The position numbers were made by a program, and so were the translations under genes. Shown here one piece after another: positions 11,188 through 23,760 of a DNA stretch of 64,000 nt. How positions within the stretch are numbered: position 1 is the first letter of the stretch; the number at the start of each line of letters is the position of its first letter. Source of the stretch: Thermothielavioides terrestris NRRL 8126 (Eukaryota; Ascomycota; Sordariomycetes; Sordariales; Chaetomiaceae); the NCBI RefSeq assembly GCF_000226115.1, contig NC_016458.1:4374001-4438000 (forward strand). Direction: 5' to 3'. The notes under the pieces are model-generated. The model searched no databases. It was given only the letters and a program-made list of their open reading frames with translations, and was not told where the DNA came from.

Positions 11188-14100
11188 TTAATGGTCGTTG
11201 CCCTTTCTCTACAGTAGCTCGATAACAACTTAGTTCTAAGATCGAGAAATCTCCTTTACTTTTTTCTATTCTTTAATAGCGATATCCTTGTTATAGTATT
11301 CCTTCTCCTAGTCGATAGGGTACGTCTTTTTATACTCTTTAACAAGTTCCTTAGCATCGTCAATAAGCTAGATATATAGGATCTACTAGTTATCTTTAGC
11401 GATAAATCCTTTCTATTATACTAGATACTCGACTTTAGGTCTTTAGTTCCTCTAAGTGATATACTATTGTACAATTCTCTCGACTTCCTAGTGCTTATCT
11501 TTATTAACGATTATAGGGCTAGGGGATTCTATATTATAGCTAAAGGGGTCTTTCCCCTAATCTAGCTTTTATAACTAGGAAACTAAAACTATAGAATAGA
11601 CTTTCCAACTAACTAGGAAGTTAAGCTTATAGATGTTCTTATCGATTTTATAGACAATTTTAAATAGTCTTGCCTACTATAGTAACTACTTTCGTTTAGG
11701 CTTTCCTAGGAGATAGTATCTATTATATAGTTGTAGATAAATAGTGTCTCCTACTTTGAACTTAGTAGGTATATACTTATCGTTGTAATATATCTTTGTA
11801 ATAGCGCCTATATAATCGATCTATTCCGCTACTTCCTTCTAATACTACTGTCTAAGGACACTAATAGCTTTAGTAAAGGCAACGATACCCTTCTTATAAT
11901 AAAGTATATCTAGGATAGAGTGTAGTTTAAAGCTATATACCAACTCGTTTAATGATCTTCCGATAGTGACTACAAGTATATTATTGAGGTTGTACTATAA
12001 TGTAGGGAGAAGTAGAGGCTATAGCGTTCTTAGTTTTTCTATAGCTTCTATACGAATAGCGATTTCTATTATTTAGTTCGTCTTTTCTAACTGACTGTCC
12101 ATCTAGGGATAATAGGCTATTAAGAAAAGGAGGCTGACGCCTAGGATATAAAAGATTTCCTTCTATAGGTCAGAGGTGAACTTAGTGTCTCGATCGCTAA
12201 TGATTTATATTGGGAGTCCCTAATCTATATACGTTAGCGCTTTGAGAATTATAATAGCCTATTCTTCTACTAGCATTTTATCGTTTTTAGCTATAAAAAG
12301 CTTCTTCTTATTAAATTTATAGGTAATAGTATATATAGCGTTGAGAATTAGATACTTCTTTATTGACTATAGTGTTCCTTTAGAGGGTATAGCTAGTAAA
12401 CTAACAATGAAATCTATAGTAATAGTATAAAAAGGCTATAGCGGTATCTAAATTAGCTAAAGGTCTCTAGGCTTCGGTTCTCTTAAAGTCTAGTTCTCTT
12501 TGTATATAGGGCAATGCCAAATGTATTTATATACTATCTAGCGCTTTTAGTTAAATATAAATATTAAGAGGTTTATTATTATATTGTCTATACTAAAGTA
12601 GTAAGTGTTGTTGTATACAACGGTAAGAATGTCTTTGATATAGCTATTAGGGATATAAAGTTTCTTTACTCCTTTGTAGTCAACGTAGTAGAGGAGACTG
12701 TCCTTTAGTTTATAGGGTCTAAGCTATAGCTTTCGATACTACTTTCTTCGCTACTCTCCTTCTTACTCTTTACGTTCTTTCTACTTAGTGATCTTCTTAG
12801 CTCGTCTTCTATATTGTAGAGACTCCTAATAATCTTATTGTACTAGTGGTCGTTGGGGTAAGCTATAGTTAGCTTAGCTTTGAACTTATTACTAATAACT
12901 AGCTCGAAGGTGCTAGTGTCTATAGTATAGTATTCCTTTATATTGATCTAGGTAGTGGACTAAATGTCCTTTAGTTTGTTAGTAGCGTCTTAGGTTTTGT
13001 TAGGGGCGTCCTCCTCGAAGGTCGGTAGATACGATAAGGCGTCTAGTACAATGTTGAGCTTTCCTAGTATATAGAAGATGTTGAGGTCGAACTAAGATAA
13101 CTAGTTTATAACGTTAGCGAGCTTTAGGTTAGCCTTTACAAGGTCTATAGTAGCGAGAGATGTATACTTTATAATGCCTCTAGTCGCTATATAGTCTATT
13201 AGGATGTTTATAGGGTATTGGTTTGATTATACTATTTTCTAGAGCTTTCTAATTACCTATATAATAGTAGCGACTTCTACTTCTATACTCCTATATTTCC
13301 TTTCTACATTGGAAGTTAGGTAGGATAAGAATATAATAAGCTAGATCTTACTACTTAGGATATCTTAGCCAAGGATACTAGTGCTATCCTATTCGCTATA
13401 GAGTTGAAAGACAATTGCTCTATATCCTTTGCTACTTACGTCGAGCTTAATAAATAGTAGCTTGTTAAAACAGTAATAATATAGGAAGTACTACTTATAT
13501 AAGTGTTCCTATAGTAGCTTAAAGGACTTTAGTTCTATTGGCGTAGGTTTGAATTTAGTGTTTAAAGTAAATACTTTCTTAGCGTTCTTCGACTTAGCGA
13601 TAAGAAGGTCTCTGCTTACTCTCCCTTAGGCAAGGAGCTTGGTCTTACAGTCTTATAGAGGCTACACTTTCACTATATACTATAGGATGCCTTTATATAG
13701 CTATCTAGCTATACTAAGGTATTGTTCTAAGGTCTTAAAGGTATTAGGGAACTTAAATTTCTTAAATATAGCGATCCTATCGTCTATCTTAGCTACTCCT
13801 TCGCTATTGACTATATAGCTAAGAAGTCTTATTGATAGGTAGGCTATAAAGGATTTTTCTATTGAAATATAAATATATACTTTGTCGAAGATGTTAAGAA
13901 CTATCTCAATATATTTAAGGTACTCCTCTATATTCTTATTAGCAATAATGATATTGTCGATATAGGCGTAGACAAAGTACTTATACTTATAGAATAAGTA
14001 GTCTATAAAGCGCTATATAAAAGCTAGTAAGTTTTTAAATCCTATTAGTATAATGTTCGAGCATTCTAAACCTCTAGGACTAATGACTACTATATAGTTA

Positions 14101-17100
14101 TAATGTTCTTCTACGATTAGAAGCTAGAAGAAGAATCTAGAGGTGTCGAATACTATAAAGATTGTATTACCTATTATTATATTTATAATGTCGTCTTAGT
14201 TAAGCAACAGGTATATATTTGGTACTACCAATATATTTAGAGGCTAAAGGTCTACTATAGCTTTGCCTTTAGTTTTTCTAGTAACTGTATAGTAGACTAT
14301 AAAGACTAGGTAAGTGACAAGGGTTGGCTAGTCTATAAAGTCTATCTTTCTTTGTATATATAGGTTATTATATTCTTCGTTGACGATCGTTTAGTCTTTA
14401 GTGCTTAGTAGGTAAACCTAAATAGGCTTAAGCTAATTTTGCTATCCGTTAACAAGTAGAATTCTTATCTTCTAATCCTCTAGTATAAGGACAATGCTAT
14501 AGTTATAGAAGACATTATATTTGTCTAGCAGTGCCTTTATTTCTTCTATATACCGTTTGTCTCTACTATAGACGCTTACCTCTACTACTAACTTGATATA
14601 TAGGATATTATCTAGTTTCTCGATATTATAGGATAGTATATAGAACTCCTACTTAGTAGGTAGCTTATATTTATCCTCTGTCAATGTCTCTATTATCGGT
14701 TCTTTACTACTAGGCTCCTATTATATAGTTGTTGTTATCTATATACATTTGTTATCTATAACGTTATCTTAGGTCTACTATATAAGGTTCTATACCATTG
14801 CCTAGATATCCTCCTCTAGGCTATACTGAAGAAGGTGTCTAATATACTATCCTTCGACAATAGTGATTAGGCGAATAGTGTTGTTCCTTACAATAACTTA
14901 GTATACACTCTTTATATCTATAATAGCGTCTAGTATACCTTTGACGTATAAAGCGAAGTAGAGCTTGCGTTTCTAGTTGCCTAGATTATCGTTATTAGTA
15001 TCTATAGGCTTGAACGTAGTCTCGATTAAATGTTCTATTATAGGTGCGACTATTATAGTATTTATAGCTTTCACCTTCTAGATTGTTCTTTTCCGTTCTA
15101 TATATACTCTTACTTTTATATTGTAAATAGACTAGAAGTAATAAATAGATATATTGAAGTTAATCTTTACTCTGTTGTAGAGTATAAAGTTAGTTCTAAT
15201 CAATAGTTTCGCTTCTAAGCCTTTAATAACATTAGTTATTATAGTGAAGTAACCGTCTACGTTAATACTATAGACGATTCCTTGGATATAAAAGTCAAAC
15301 TCAACTTACTTTTTAACTTTAGTATAAGCTTTAACGCCTTTAACAAAGTATAGCTTTACATTGATCTAGTGTAGGTTCTTAGCCCACTTAGAGATAAATT
15401 TCTTATTAACGAAGTTGGTGTTACTACCTATATCGAAGTAAACCTCGATGCCTAGCTCGCCTAGGTTTACACTAATGTTGATTATAAGGTATATAGTTTA
15501 CTTATCTAATACTTTTAGTAGCGGTATATATAGCTACGCTTCTACGATCTATCCTTCGATTAGTATAAAGTTTATATCCTTACTATTAAGCTTATCTTCG
15601 TTGTTATTAAGGTCGTGCTAATAGTCTATCTAAGGTTATATAGGTCTATATTTGTCTTCGTCGCCATTGTTAGCTATATACTTGAAAAGCTTACGATGTA
15701 TCACAAAGACTCTGCTATAGGCAGTACATTGCTAAATCTATAGAAGCTATCGTAGTAGTTTATTCCAACTTAGTCTAGGCTAGCGAAAGGTATAATACGA
15801 GTAGTAAGAACTATCGGCTTCCTTATCTTCTAACTCTTTGTCCTTAGCTTCAGTGTTATATTCGTCGACAAGAACGTACTTAGTCTTTTCTAGTATCTCG
15901 TAGTAAAGGTTAGTGTCTTCGTCGTCTTCTATTACTATAATCTCGTTATAGTATAAGAAGGTACTATCTTCGAACTACTTTTTATATATATATATCCAAA
16001 TCCGTTAAAGTCGTTAAAGTCGAGGTAGTCTTCTCTAGTTACTATTGTTGCCTCTTCTCTAGCCTTTAAACGGTCTAACTCCTCCTCTATAATCGTTAAA
16101 CGGTTAATATCCTCTTCTATATCTAGTTATACTATAGAAGTTTCAGTTACTAAATAGCTATATTTAGTCACTATCTCTACGCTAATTGTTTCTAAGTCGC
16201 TAAGGTTTATCTTTGTCTCTTCTCTAAGAATCGTAGTATCCTCTTTTGCTTCTTCCTATCTAGAAGGCTCCATTATCCTCCTAGTCGTCTCCTTATTCTT
16301 CGTCGTTGTACTCTATATCTACGTTGTTGGCAATAGGACTATAGCCGATAATATAGCCCTTAGCAACGTTCTAGCAAAGCTTGTCTTTAACGATATATAC
16401 TTTAGTATCGAGGATACTAAGGAACGTACCTATCTCTATAGTTATATCTAGTTTAGGGTATAGTTAATAAAGCTTTAGATAGAGGCAGTTATATAAGTAT
16501 ATTAGACGTTGCTCTTTAGTAGTATCTCCTTAAATATATATATATTTAAAGTATTCTATAGCAAATTTTTGGACTAGCTTATCTTTATAGTTGTCCTTTA
16601 CAATATATTAGTTATCGTTTAGCTATTTCTTTGCTTTATATCTTTTAATACTAAACTCCTTTTTTAAGCGTTTAGTCTATATTTTTATAGATATAGTCAG
16701 TACTACCTTTTCTATAGTAGAGAGCTACTACTTATACTATTGTAGCGCTAATCCTTAAAGTAGGGTCTACATCTTTATATATAGGGTCTCTTCTCTTACT
16801 AAGTAGTATCTAACGACCTAATCTATCTACTTAACCTAAAGGTTGATATCCCTATAGTATAGCTGCTATTTGTTGTACTATAAGTCCTAGGGTTCTTTAG
16901 CTTTGTTCTCTATATTTGGCTAAAAGAGACTAGTGTTTTAAATCTTCTATTTCAACGTAGATATAGACGGCTATAAAGACGTAGTACTTCTATCTTTGGT
17001 TTTAGGCTAACGGTCTTCTATACCTATAGCCCTATTCGCCTTTTCAATTATAATGTTTAGGTTCTCTATTATTTTAGTCATCTAGGTAAGAAAGTCCTAT

Positions 17101-18190
17101 GTAGCGAAAGTGGCCTAGATGTCTATAGCTCTAGCTACTTGTCTAGAGGGTCTAGCTCCTTGTCTAGAGGGTTTGGCTACTTGTCTATATAGTAGGCTTA
17201 GTATCTCTTAGAATAGTAAAGAGATATTAGAATCGATTAAACTGTCTATACGTTCTGTTCTAGAGTTCTAGATAACTATATCTAGTCTAAGAAGCTTAGA
17301 TAGATATTAGGATAGTTGGCTAGACGTCTATAGTAGTAGCTAAGGAACTTAGTTGAAAGCGTTAATTAGCTAAGCTATCGGAGATAACAGGTCTTCCTCT
17401 TTAGGTTGTCGATTCTAAGGTAGTAGATCCTACAATCCTCTTAGTAGTACTTAGTAGCGTCTACTAAGATTATAGCTACTAATAGTGTAGGCTTTACGTC
17501 TTTATTAAGAAATAGTTGGTATATCTTAGGGCTCTAGTTGCTCTTAGAAGGTTAGGCTTAGTAGAGTTGTTAGCTAGTTCTTAGTTAGATTATATTTAGT
17601 TCTTACCAATGTTTCTAGTAGTATAGCTAGTCCTAGTTGCTAATCGTTAGTCCCCTAAGGCTTTAAGGTCTCTAGCGGTCCCTAACTCTCTAGTACTAAG
17701 GTCTCTAGCGTTTCTTAGGTCGAGTCCTTAGTCTCTAAGGCAATGTCTTCGATCTTAGAGTCTAGGATAAAGTTCTTACTAATAGCTACTTGGATTTTAC
17801 ATCTAATAGTTGCAAAGTAGGCGTAAAGAATATAATTGTCGAATATCTAAAAGGGAGGGTACTCTATAGTATATAGTGTTCTAGTGTACTGTTGGGTATA
17901 GGCGTCTCCTTCTAGTGCCTCTTTAAGTAATGTAACGGCTTCTAAGTATTAGAGGTCTTAGGGGTTGATAGCAGTTACCCACTGGACATTGTAGGTGACC
18001 TCGAAGTCCTTAATGAACTTAAGTGTCTACTATATATCTTTGTAGACGTTGGCGTTTATAAGGCTTAAATCTATCTAGTTTCTAACCCTTTATAAATACT
18101 TAGTGCTAGAATAACGGTGTCTAGGTTGTAAACCAGTTCATTATAAATCGTATACTCCGAAGCTTACTCCTTTACAAAGGAGTATTATCT
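11188..18190 (-). pseudogene. gypsy-1 copy B gag-pol remnant
   Basis: Complete in layout, destroyed by RIP. Reading leftward: a Gag-like region (about 18,190-15,800, start uncertain), the protease with Phe-Asp-x-Gly-Ser-Asn-Thr-Asn-Phe in place of the usual Asp-Ser-Gly box (about 15,450-15,370), reverse transcriptase with Tyr-Ile-Asp-Asn at 13953-13964 (the second Asp mutated), RNase H (about 13,600-13,200), integrase (about 12,700-11,750) and chromodomain (about 11,490-11,310). Domains align one-for-one with copy A. Stops are TAG/TAA throughout. Chromodomains of this lineage are known to guide integration to methylated-histone chromatin, which fits finding this element inside its own relatives. 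Confidence 0.87.
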
Positions 18191-18278
18191 ATATTGGATA
18201 CTGCTTTATACAACCTGCTAGACGTAACTTATAATATCTTCTAAGCTGAACTTAGCTCCCCTTAATAGGAAGTAGATA

Positions 18279-18304
18279 GGTTCGAATCGTTAGTAGGTAC
18301 TACT
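18279..18304 (-). other. Possible gypsy-1 primer-binding site
   Basis: Directly inside the 5' LTR of copy B the plus strand reads GGTTCGAATC and, 16 bases on, meets the LTR. GTTCGAATC is the typical T-arm loop of a tRNA, so the element-sense strand could pair with a tRNA 3' half, and the expected TGG next to the LTR would have become TAG. Suggestive only, because RIP has altered the tract. Confidence 0.4.
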
Positions 18305-18552
18305 TGTTATACGCCGATAGTCCTTAGTAACTATTTGACAGTAAACGTATAATAGTGAGAAAGATCAATGCCTCTTAGCCTTGTTAGCTAATAAGGCGGT
18401 ACTCCTAAACACTAGTATATATTACAAAAGTATATTGATGTAGTCTAGTTCTCTACGAAGGGGTTGTGGGTGAGGTCTCTCTTTTAAGGGAATACTCGTT
18501 ACCCCTGACCGCGGTGCGGTCATAGGTGCCCTTGCCACAGTTGCGTATAACA
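18305..18552 (-). repeat. gypsy-1 copy B 5' LTR (248 bp)
   Basis: Same length and orientation as 5571-5818, bounded by TGTTA and ATAACA, and followed by the right-hand TTAAC duplication. Confidence 0.92.
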
Positions 18553-19526
18553 TTAACCTAGTATATTACAATAACGCTAAAGCTGTAGATATAGTAAGCG
18601 GTACTAATTATATAGCTACTACGAACAACATTGCTATTAAATTCCTTTAGACAGATATAAAGACTATATAGGCGCTTACTAAAGACCTATTATATTTTAT
18701 ATAGAAGTACCGAGCGTATATTAAGGAAGTTGAGAATATCGTTATAGAATTTGTAAAACGTATTAGCGCTCTAGATATAAATAGGAGCGCTAGATATATA
18801 GAGCTAGATACCCTTGCCTTCTAGGGCGACCTAGATAAAATATAGTATTATTAGTTTAAGAAGATCAATGATATATAGCAAGCCTATGATAAGACTATAA
18901 TAGAACTTCGTTGTATAGACAACGTGCTCTATAAGGACGTCGACGTAGTTATACGTATAACCATCGATATATAAGACTTCACCTATATGAGTTTATCAAA
19001 GTGTATATAAGACCTTAAGCGCTATACAACAATCCTCGAGGCCTATACAATCGTACTAGGCGCAACTCCTAGTAAGATAAAAATTATAAGACAGACCGTT
19101 ACAACCATCTAGCCTAATAAGCACTAAGAACTAGCACCTAAGGTTAGCTAAGCTACAACTATAATGGTTGTACCATCTACTAAGACTATATAGCCGCCTA
19201 CTTAGAGGACGTCTACTATAGTACCTATTACTAAAACTATATTGCCTATTATATTAACGATATTAGCTAAGACGCTATAAAGCTAGCGTAATAAGAGCAC
19301 CCATTTAGCGTTAAAAGCTAAAATAGCTAAAGTCACTGCTACTAAGCGCTAGTATAAAGTAACTATTAACAATAAGGTATAGAAGACGCTAATACTTCCT
19401 CCTAAAAAGCTTAAGAAGACGCCTACTTCCGCTAAATGTAAAGCGGCAACAAAGGTATCTAAGGTCGGAAGAGACGACCTTTATACTAATAATAGTATAG
19501 TCGATCTTAATAAGTAAAACAAATAA
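18553..19526 (+). pseudogene. gypsy-1 accessory ORF, copy A, C-terminal part
   Basis: Aligns with the second half of the copy B ORF, through the Thr/Pro-rich linker and the basic Lys/Arg-rich tail, to a shared TAA at 19524-19526. Removing copy B and one TTAAC gives 1,995 bp against 1,998 bp in copy B. Broken by many TAG/TAA codons. Confidence 0.75.
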
Positions 19527-19694
19527 ATAAATATATCGTAATAGAAAACTTTGCTATAGGACAAGATAATAGATATAAAACCTATATAGGGTATAATATA
19601 GATTAGTTTCCTTTTTCTATACGCTCCTTTATTCTATATTAAATTCTATAATAATGGCGAGGATGCTATCTTTTTCTTCTTGTCCTTAGGCACT

Positions 19695-19943
19695 TGTTAT
19701 ACGCAACTGTGGTAAGGGCACCTATAACTATACCGCGGTCAGGGGTAACGAGCGTTCCTTTAAAAAAGGAAACCTTACCTAGAACCCCTTTATAGAGAAC
19801 TAGACTACATCAATATACTTTTGTAACATATACTAGTGTTCAGAAGTACTACCTTATCAGCTAATGAGGCTAAGAGGCATTGATCTTTCTTACCCTTATA
19901 CGTTTACCGCTAGATGGTTACCAAGCACTATCGGCGTATAATA
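19695..19943 (+). repeat. gypsy-1 copy A 3' LTR
   Basis: Starts TGTTATACGC, opposite in orientation to the two LTRs of copy B, which matches the opposite orientation of copy A. The terminal ACA has become ATA. The 19527-19694 stretch before it is non-coding 3' sequence of the element. Confidence 0.9.
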
Positions 19944-20589
19944 CACTAGTACACAACACACCCCCTAGACAAGCTTGTAAAAGGCTATCTATAGAATATG
20001 TATAGTAGGCATTGACCCTATAGCTTGCATTGCTAGGCGTATTGAACTATAGCCTCTAGTATTGATCTTGCTATTGCAGATAATCGTAGCTATTATATAA
20101 GTGTTCCTATGCTATTGTATAAGCGTTATCTAGCTACCTACTTTAGCGAATTGTATAGTGTATTGTATATAGTTAGATTTAAGGGTCTTATTATTGATAT
20201 TTAGGAACGTTATTATTAATATTGATCCTTATACTATTGATCGTATTATATACATTTTCAATTGTACTATATAGTTTATTTCTATTCCTTATTTAAATAT
20301 ACTATTTACGTATATTTTTAAATTATATCGCCGTAATTATAGATTTATATTATACAATTAAGCATTATAATCATTTAGCTATATGCTATTATAGGTATTA
20401 TTGCCTAGCATCTTAAATATATACTCGTTATTGTAGCTAATTGCTATACTTATACTATATAGATAATACTAAAATACTATAGGCTAGTCGATAGCTATAC
20501 TTCTAGAAGTATTTAATTATAGTAAGTACGCCTTAAACTATTTCTTAAACTCTTCTTCCATAGACTATAAGCAATAGTAATAGTATTAG
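19944..20589 (-). mobile_element. Copia-1 remnant 'c' (end of 3' LTR plus 3' internal sequence)
   Basis: The first 15 bases are the inverted start of a copia-1 LTR, followed by the inverted polypurine tract (CACCCCCTAGAC) and by sequence homologous to 20772-21400 and, inverted, to 37540-38150. Gypsy-1 copy A inserted into its LTR, and another copia-1 inserted at 20590 within its 3' internal region. It is the oldest layer visible. No coding sequence remains. Confidence 0.82.
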
Positions 20590-20771
20590 TGAGGAGAGAA
20601 GCGAAGTGGGGCTATATAGGATGCAGAGACCTGTGTATTAAGAGAGGTACTCCTCTTATACAGAGTAGGAGGAGCGCCGAGGTCTATATACATGTGTGGG
20701 CAAAGCTGATATATACCTCCTAAGCGTAGGGAGCCTAGCAAGTGGAGTTATATATATACTAGTACGTGACA
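20590..20771 (-). repeat. Copia-1b 3' LTR (182 bp)
   Basis: Identical in length to 30754-30935 and 38151-38332 and homologous throughout. It is bounded by TGAGG and GACA on the plus strand and followed by the inverted polypurine tract ATACCCCTTAGA. Confidence 0.9.
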
Positions 20772-21409
20772 TACCCCTTAGATAGGCTCGTAAAAGGTTG
20801 TCTATAGAATATATATACTAGGCACTGACCCTAGAGCTTATATTGCTAAGCGCATTAAACTATAGCCTCTAGTATTAATTATGCTTTTATATATAATTAT
20901 AGCCATTATATAAGTATTACTACGCTATTATATAAACGTTGTCTAGCTACTTATATTAATAAATTATATAATATCTTATATATAGTTAGATTTAAAGGTT
21001 CTATTATTGATATTTAGAGGCGCTATTATTGACATTGATATAAACGCTATTGATCGTATTATATATATTTCCAATTATGCTATATAGTCTATTTTTATCC
21101 CTTATTTAGATACGCTATTGATATATATTTCAAATCATATTGCCTTGATTATAGGTTTATATCGTATAATTAAACGTTACGATTATTTAAGTATATACCA
21201 TTATAGGTATTGTTGCCTAACGTCTTGGATATATATCTACTATTGTCGCCTATTATTATATTCGCGCTATACATTTAATATTATAGTATTATAAGTCAGT
21301 TGATAGCTATACTCTTAGAAGTATATAATCGTAGTAAATATACTTTAAACCTTCTCCTAAATTCTTCCTCTATAGACTATAAGTAATAATAGTAGCTTTA
21401 GTAACAATA
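20772..21409. other. Copia-1b spacer between 3' LTR and accessory ORF
   Basis: AT-rich sequence without a coding frame. It is conserved with 19959-20589 and, inverted, with 37510-38150. On position it may contain the promoter or leader of the accessory ORF, which reads away from the LTR; no motif is clear. Confidence 0.65.
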
Positions 21410-22335
21410 ATAAGATCAACAACAACAACTATATTGTTCTCTACTCGCCTTACTACTCTTAAGAAGGCCTACGCCGCTAAGGTGGCTAAGAATAAGCCTC
21501 CCCTACTCCTAGCCACCCCTACCAAGGCTAGCGTTAACGCCAACAAAAAGTGATTATACTATAATCTACCTAAATAGTATAGTATATATATTTATATCTC
21601 TAATACTTATAGTAGGACCCTCGCTATACCAAAGACTCTCTCTAAACGTATAGCGCCCCCTTTCTCCTCCTTCTCCTCTTTGGAGGATAAGGAGGAGAAG
21701 AGTGCTCTAAGAAAGTAGCTCTACCTAGGTTGTCTAAAGTCCACTATATATAGTAAGAGCTATAGAGAGTGCTAGGAAGCCTCTAGCAAAGTAGCTTAGT
21801 ATATACGCTATATGTATAGTAAGAAGTATCGTTCTATATAAGTCTATTAGTATTGCTAGAAGGTATACGATACTAATAAATTAGCCCTATAAATATACCC
21901 CCTATTGCTAAGCATTTCCTAGCTCTAATATAAGAGCATTAAGAGCCTAAGCCTAATCTTATAAATACAAATGAAAAGACAAAGGAAAAGAGCTAGTTTA
22001 ACTATATATAGTAGAACCAGAAGACGCTATACGCCACTCTATACGTCCTCCTCGCTATAGAGGGCAAAGACACTAATGCTAAAGATAACGAAGACAATAA
22101 TGATAAATATATACCTACGCCCGCCAAGGGTAAGGGCAAGGGCAAGGCAAAGGCGGCTATACCTACTAAGAAGTCTAAGAAGGCTAAGATGGAAAAGCGT
22201 AAGGAGAAGGACAAGGATAAGGATAAAAGTAAAAAGGAGGCTACTCTAGGCTTTGACCTAGAGGCGCTAGCGTATAGTATAGTGGCGACAGTACTAGCCA
22301 TTATAACTCCTAAGAAGAAGAAGAGTAGTAACTAG
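21410..22335 (+). pseudogene. Copia-1 accessory ORF (antisense to pol), copy b
   Basis: Runs opposite to the copia gag-pol and converges on its 3' end. Reading through RIP stops gives a basic N-terminal segment (Leu-Lys-Lys-Ala-Tyr-Ala-Ala-Lys), a Cys/Tyr-rich middle where several Tyr codons (TAT) stand where copy a or the pattern suggests Cys (TGT), an acidic Ser/Glu tract, and a Lys/Asp/Glu-rich C-terminus ending Thr-Pro-Lys-Lys-Lys-Lys-Ser-Ser-Asn then TAG. About 300 codons; the start is uncertain. The order and C-terminus are shared with the copy at 36569-37500. The Cys spacing suggests a zinc-binding region; function unknown. Confidence 0.68.
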
Positions 22336-22399
22336 CTCTGTATTATTGTTTATTGTTTAATAGGTATAGGTACCCCTTAGTCTATTTTACACTAGTGTA

Positions 22400-23760
22400 C
22401 ACTTCTATTTTTAGTTTATTTTTATTTATACCTTATATTCCTATCCCCTTGATCGTTTCTCTAAACTATATAACGTATATTCTATAGGTTAAGGAGCTCT
22501 CCAAAGTGTTTAAACTTCTAGCGAGTTAACACCTTTATAAAGCTATCTATAGGCATCTCTATAGTTGGTAAATATACGACTTTAAAAGACTCCTTCGTAT
22601 ATTTCTAATGTAGCTATATATTATAGATGTCAATATAATGTAAGTAAGTACTAATATATTTGTTCTCGCCTACTATAAGGCAAATAGTCTATATATTATT
22701 ATAGAATATAGTCTAAAGTATACCTAACTCAAGTTGCAAGTCGCTAAGGAAGTGCTTAAACGCTATTGTTTCCTATACTACGATAGACAAAGCAAGGAGC
22801 TCCGCCTCTATAGACGAAGTAGTAACTATATTCTAATACACTGCCTTCTAATAAATAAGCCTACCGAATAGAGAGATAAGGTAGCTATATAACGACCTAC
22901 GTATATTAGGGTTATCTATATATAATATATCCTCTATAATAAAAAGGATCTACGTAGGAACAGTATTCTATAGTATACCTCTGAACTAAATAGCGAGGAA
23001 GCGTATACCAAAGAGGTAGGAGATTATATACTTTACGACGTCGATATATATTCCCAAGGGGTTCATTGGAAAGTACAAGAACAACGAAGCTAGGAATACA
23101 ACTTCTATATATAGTACAACTACAGTATAGAGCAGTGATCTAACAAGCTCTTAGTACAGTTTGATCTATATTCGAGTAGCTATACCAATGAACTTGCGAA
23201 GCTCTTTATAGAGAGAAGGATACTTAGAATGGTAATTTAATCTATAAGACCGAAACGCTTTATAATCTTCTTAATATATTAGTTAAGGCAAAGCTAGATC
23301 TTACATTGTATACAATCGTAGATTACTTTAATACCTAGGAACTAAACTATATTACTCTTCTTATATACTTTGTACTTTGCTTTCAGAGTATCTATAATCC
23401 TTTAAGCCTCTTCTATATAGTCTCTATAGTAGAAGACTAGATAGTCATCTATATAGAATGGTATAAGTATATACCGTTGGTGGTCGAAGAATAAGTATAG
23501 TTTCTTAGGCAAAGCTATAAGGCCAAGCTTCTAAAGTACACTAAAGAACTTTTAGTACTAGAGCAATAGGGACTCTTATAAGCTATATAGAGTTCTCTAT
23601 AGTTCTATAAGAAATCTAGGCTCTTCGCACCCCTTAGGCATCTCGTAGACAACACCCTTAGGCAGGTCAGCGTTCAAGAACGTCTACACTACGTCGAACT
23701 GCTTAACCTTGAGATTAAACTATATAGCGATAGCTATCATTATATAGAACCAATATATAG
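22400..23760 (-). pseudogene. Copia-1b pol, C-terminal part (RT end and RNase H)
   Basis: Reverse complement of about 35,170-36,480 in the complete copia-1a. It contains the end of the copia-type reverse transcriptase and the RNase H domain, with TAG/TAA stops throughout. The right end is cut by the gypsy-2a LTR. Confidence 0.83.

Larger units (their letters stand above)
5571..18552 (-). mobile_element. Ty3/gypsy 'gypsy-1' copy B, complete with both LTRs, nested inside copy A
   Basis: Flanked by two 248-bp LTRs in the same orientation and by the TSD TTAAC. Minus-strand order is 5' LTR (right), possible primer site, gag, protease, RT, RNase H, integrase, chromodomain, spacer, accessory ORF, 3' LTR (left). 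The spacer is interrupted by a gypsy-2 copy at 8307-10699. Without that insertion the element is about 10.6 kb, long for a fungal Ty3/gypsy element because of the extra ORF. It belongs to the same family as its host copy A and is inserted in the opposite orientation. It is heavily RIP-decayed. Confidence 0.92.
18553..19943 (+). mobile_element. gypsy-1 copy A, right piece
   Basis: Continues copy A exactly where 5570 stopped, after the duplicated TTAAC (18553-18557): second half of the accessory ORF, then the 3' LTR. The element ends in a copia-1 LTR. Bases 19944-19948 (CACTA) should be its own target duplication, with the partner to the left of the window. Confidence 0.9.
20590..23760 (-). mobile_element. 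Copia-1 copy 'b', 3' half (interrupted by gypsy-2a)
   Basis: Minus-strand Ty1/copia element. Its 3' LTR is on the left, then a spacer, the accessory ORF on the opposite (+) strand, and the 3' part of pol. It stops at ATAG (23757-23760), where gypsy-2a inserted, and resumes at 44295 after ATGG. The two 4-bp sites differ by one RIP-type change. Confidence 0.88.

Noticed and set aside
18270..18304. Possible tRNA gene from the GGTTCGAATC signature
   Set aside because: No D-arm, anticodon arm or acceptor stem can be folded around it. A primer-binding site is the better reading.
18305..19943. Apparent DNA transposon with about 250-bp terminal inverted repeats
   Set aside because: The two inverted repeats are LTRs of two different gypsy-1 copies in opposite orientation. 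TTAAC duplications and the split ORF explain the arrangement.
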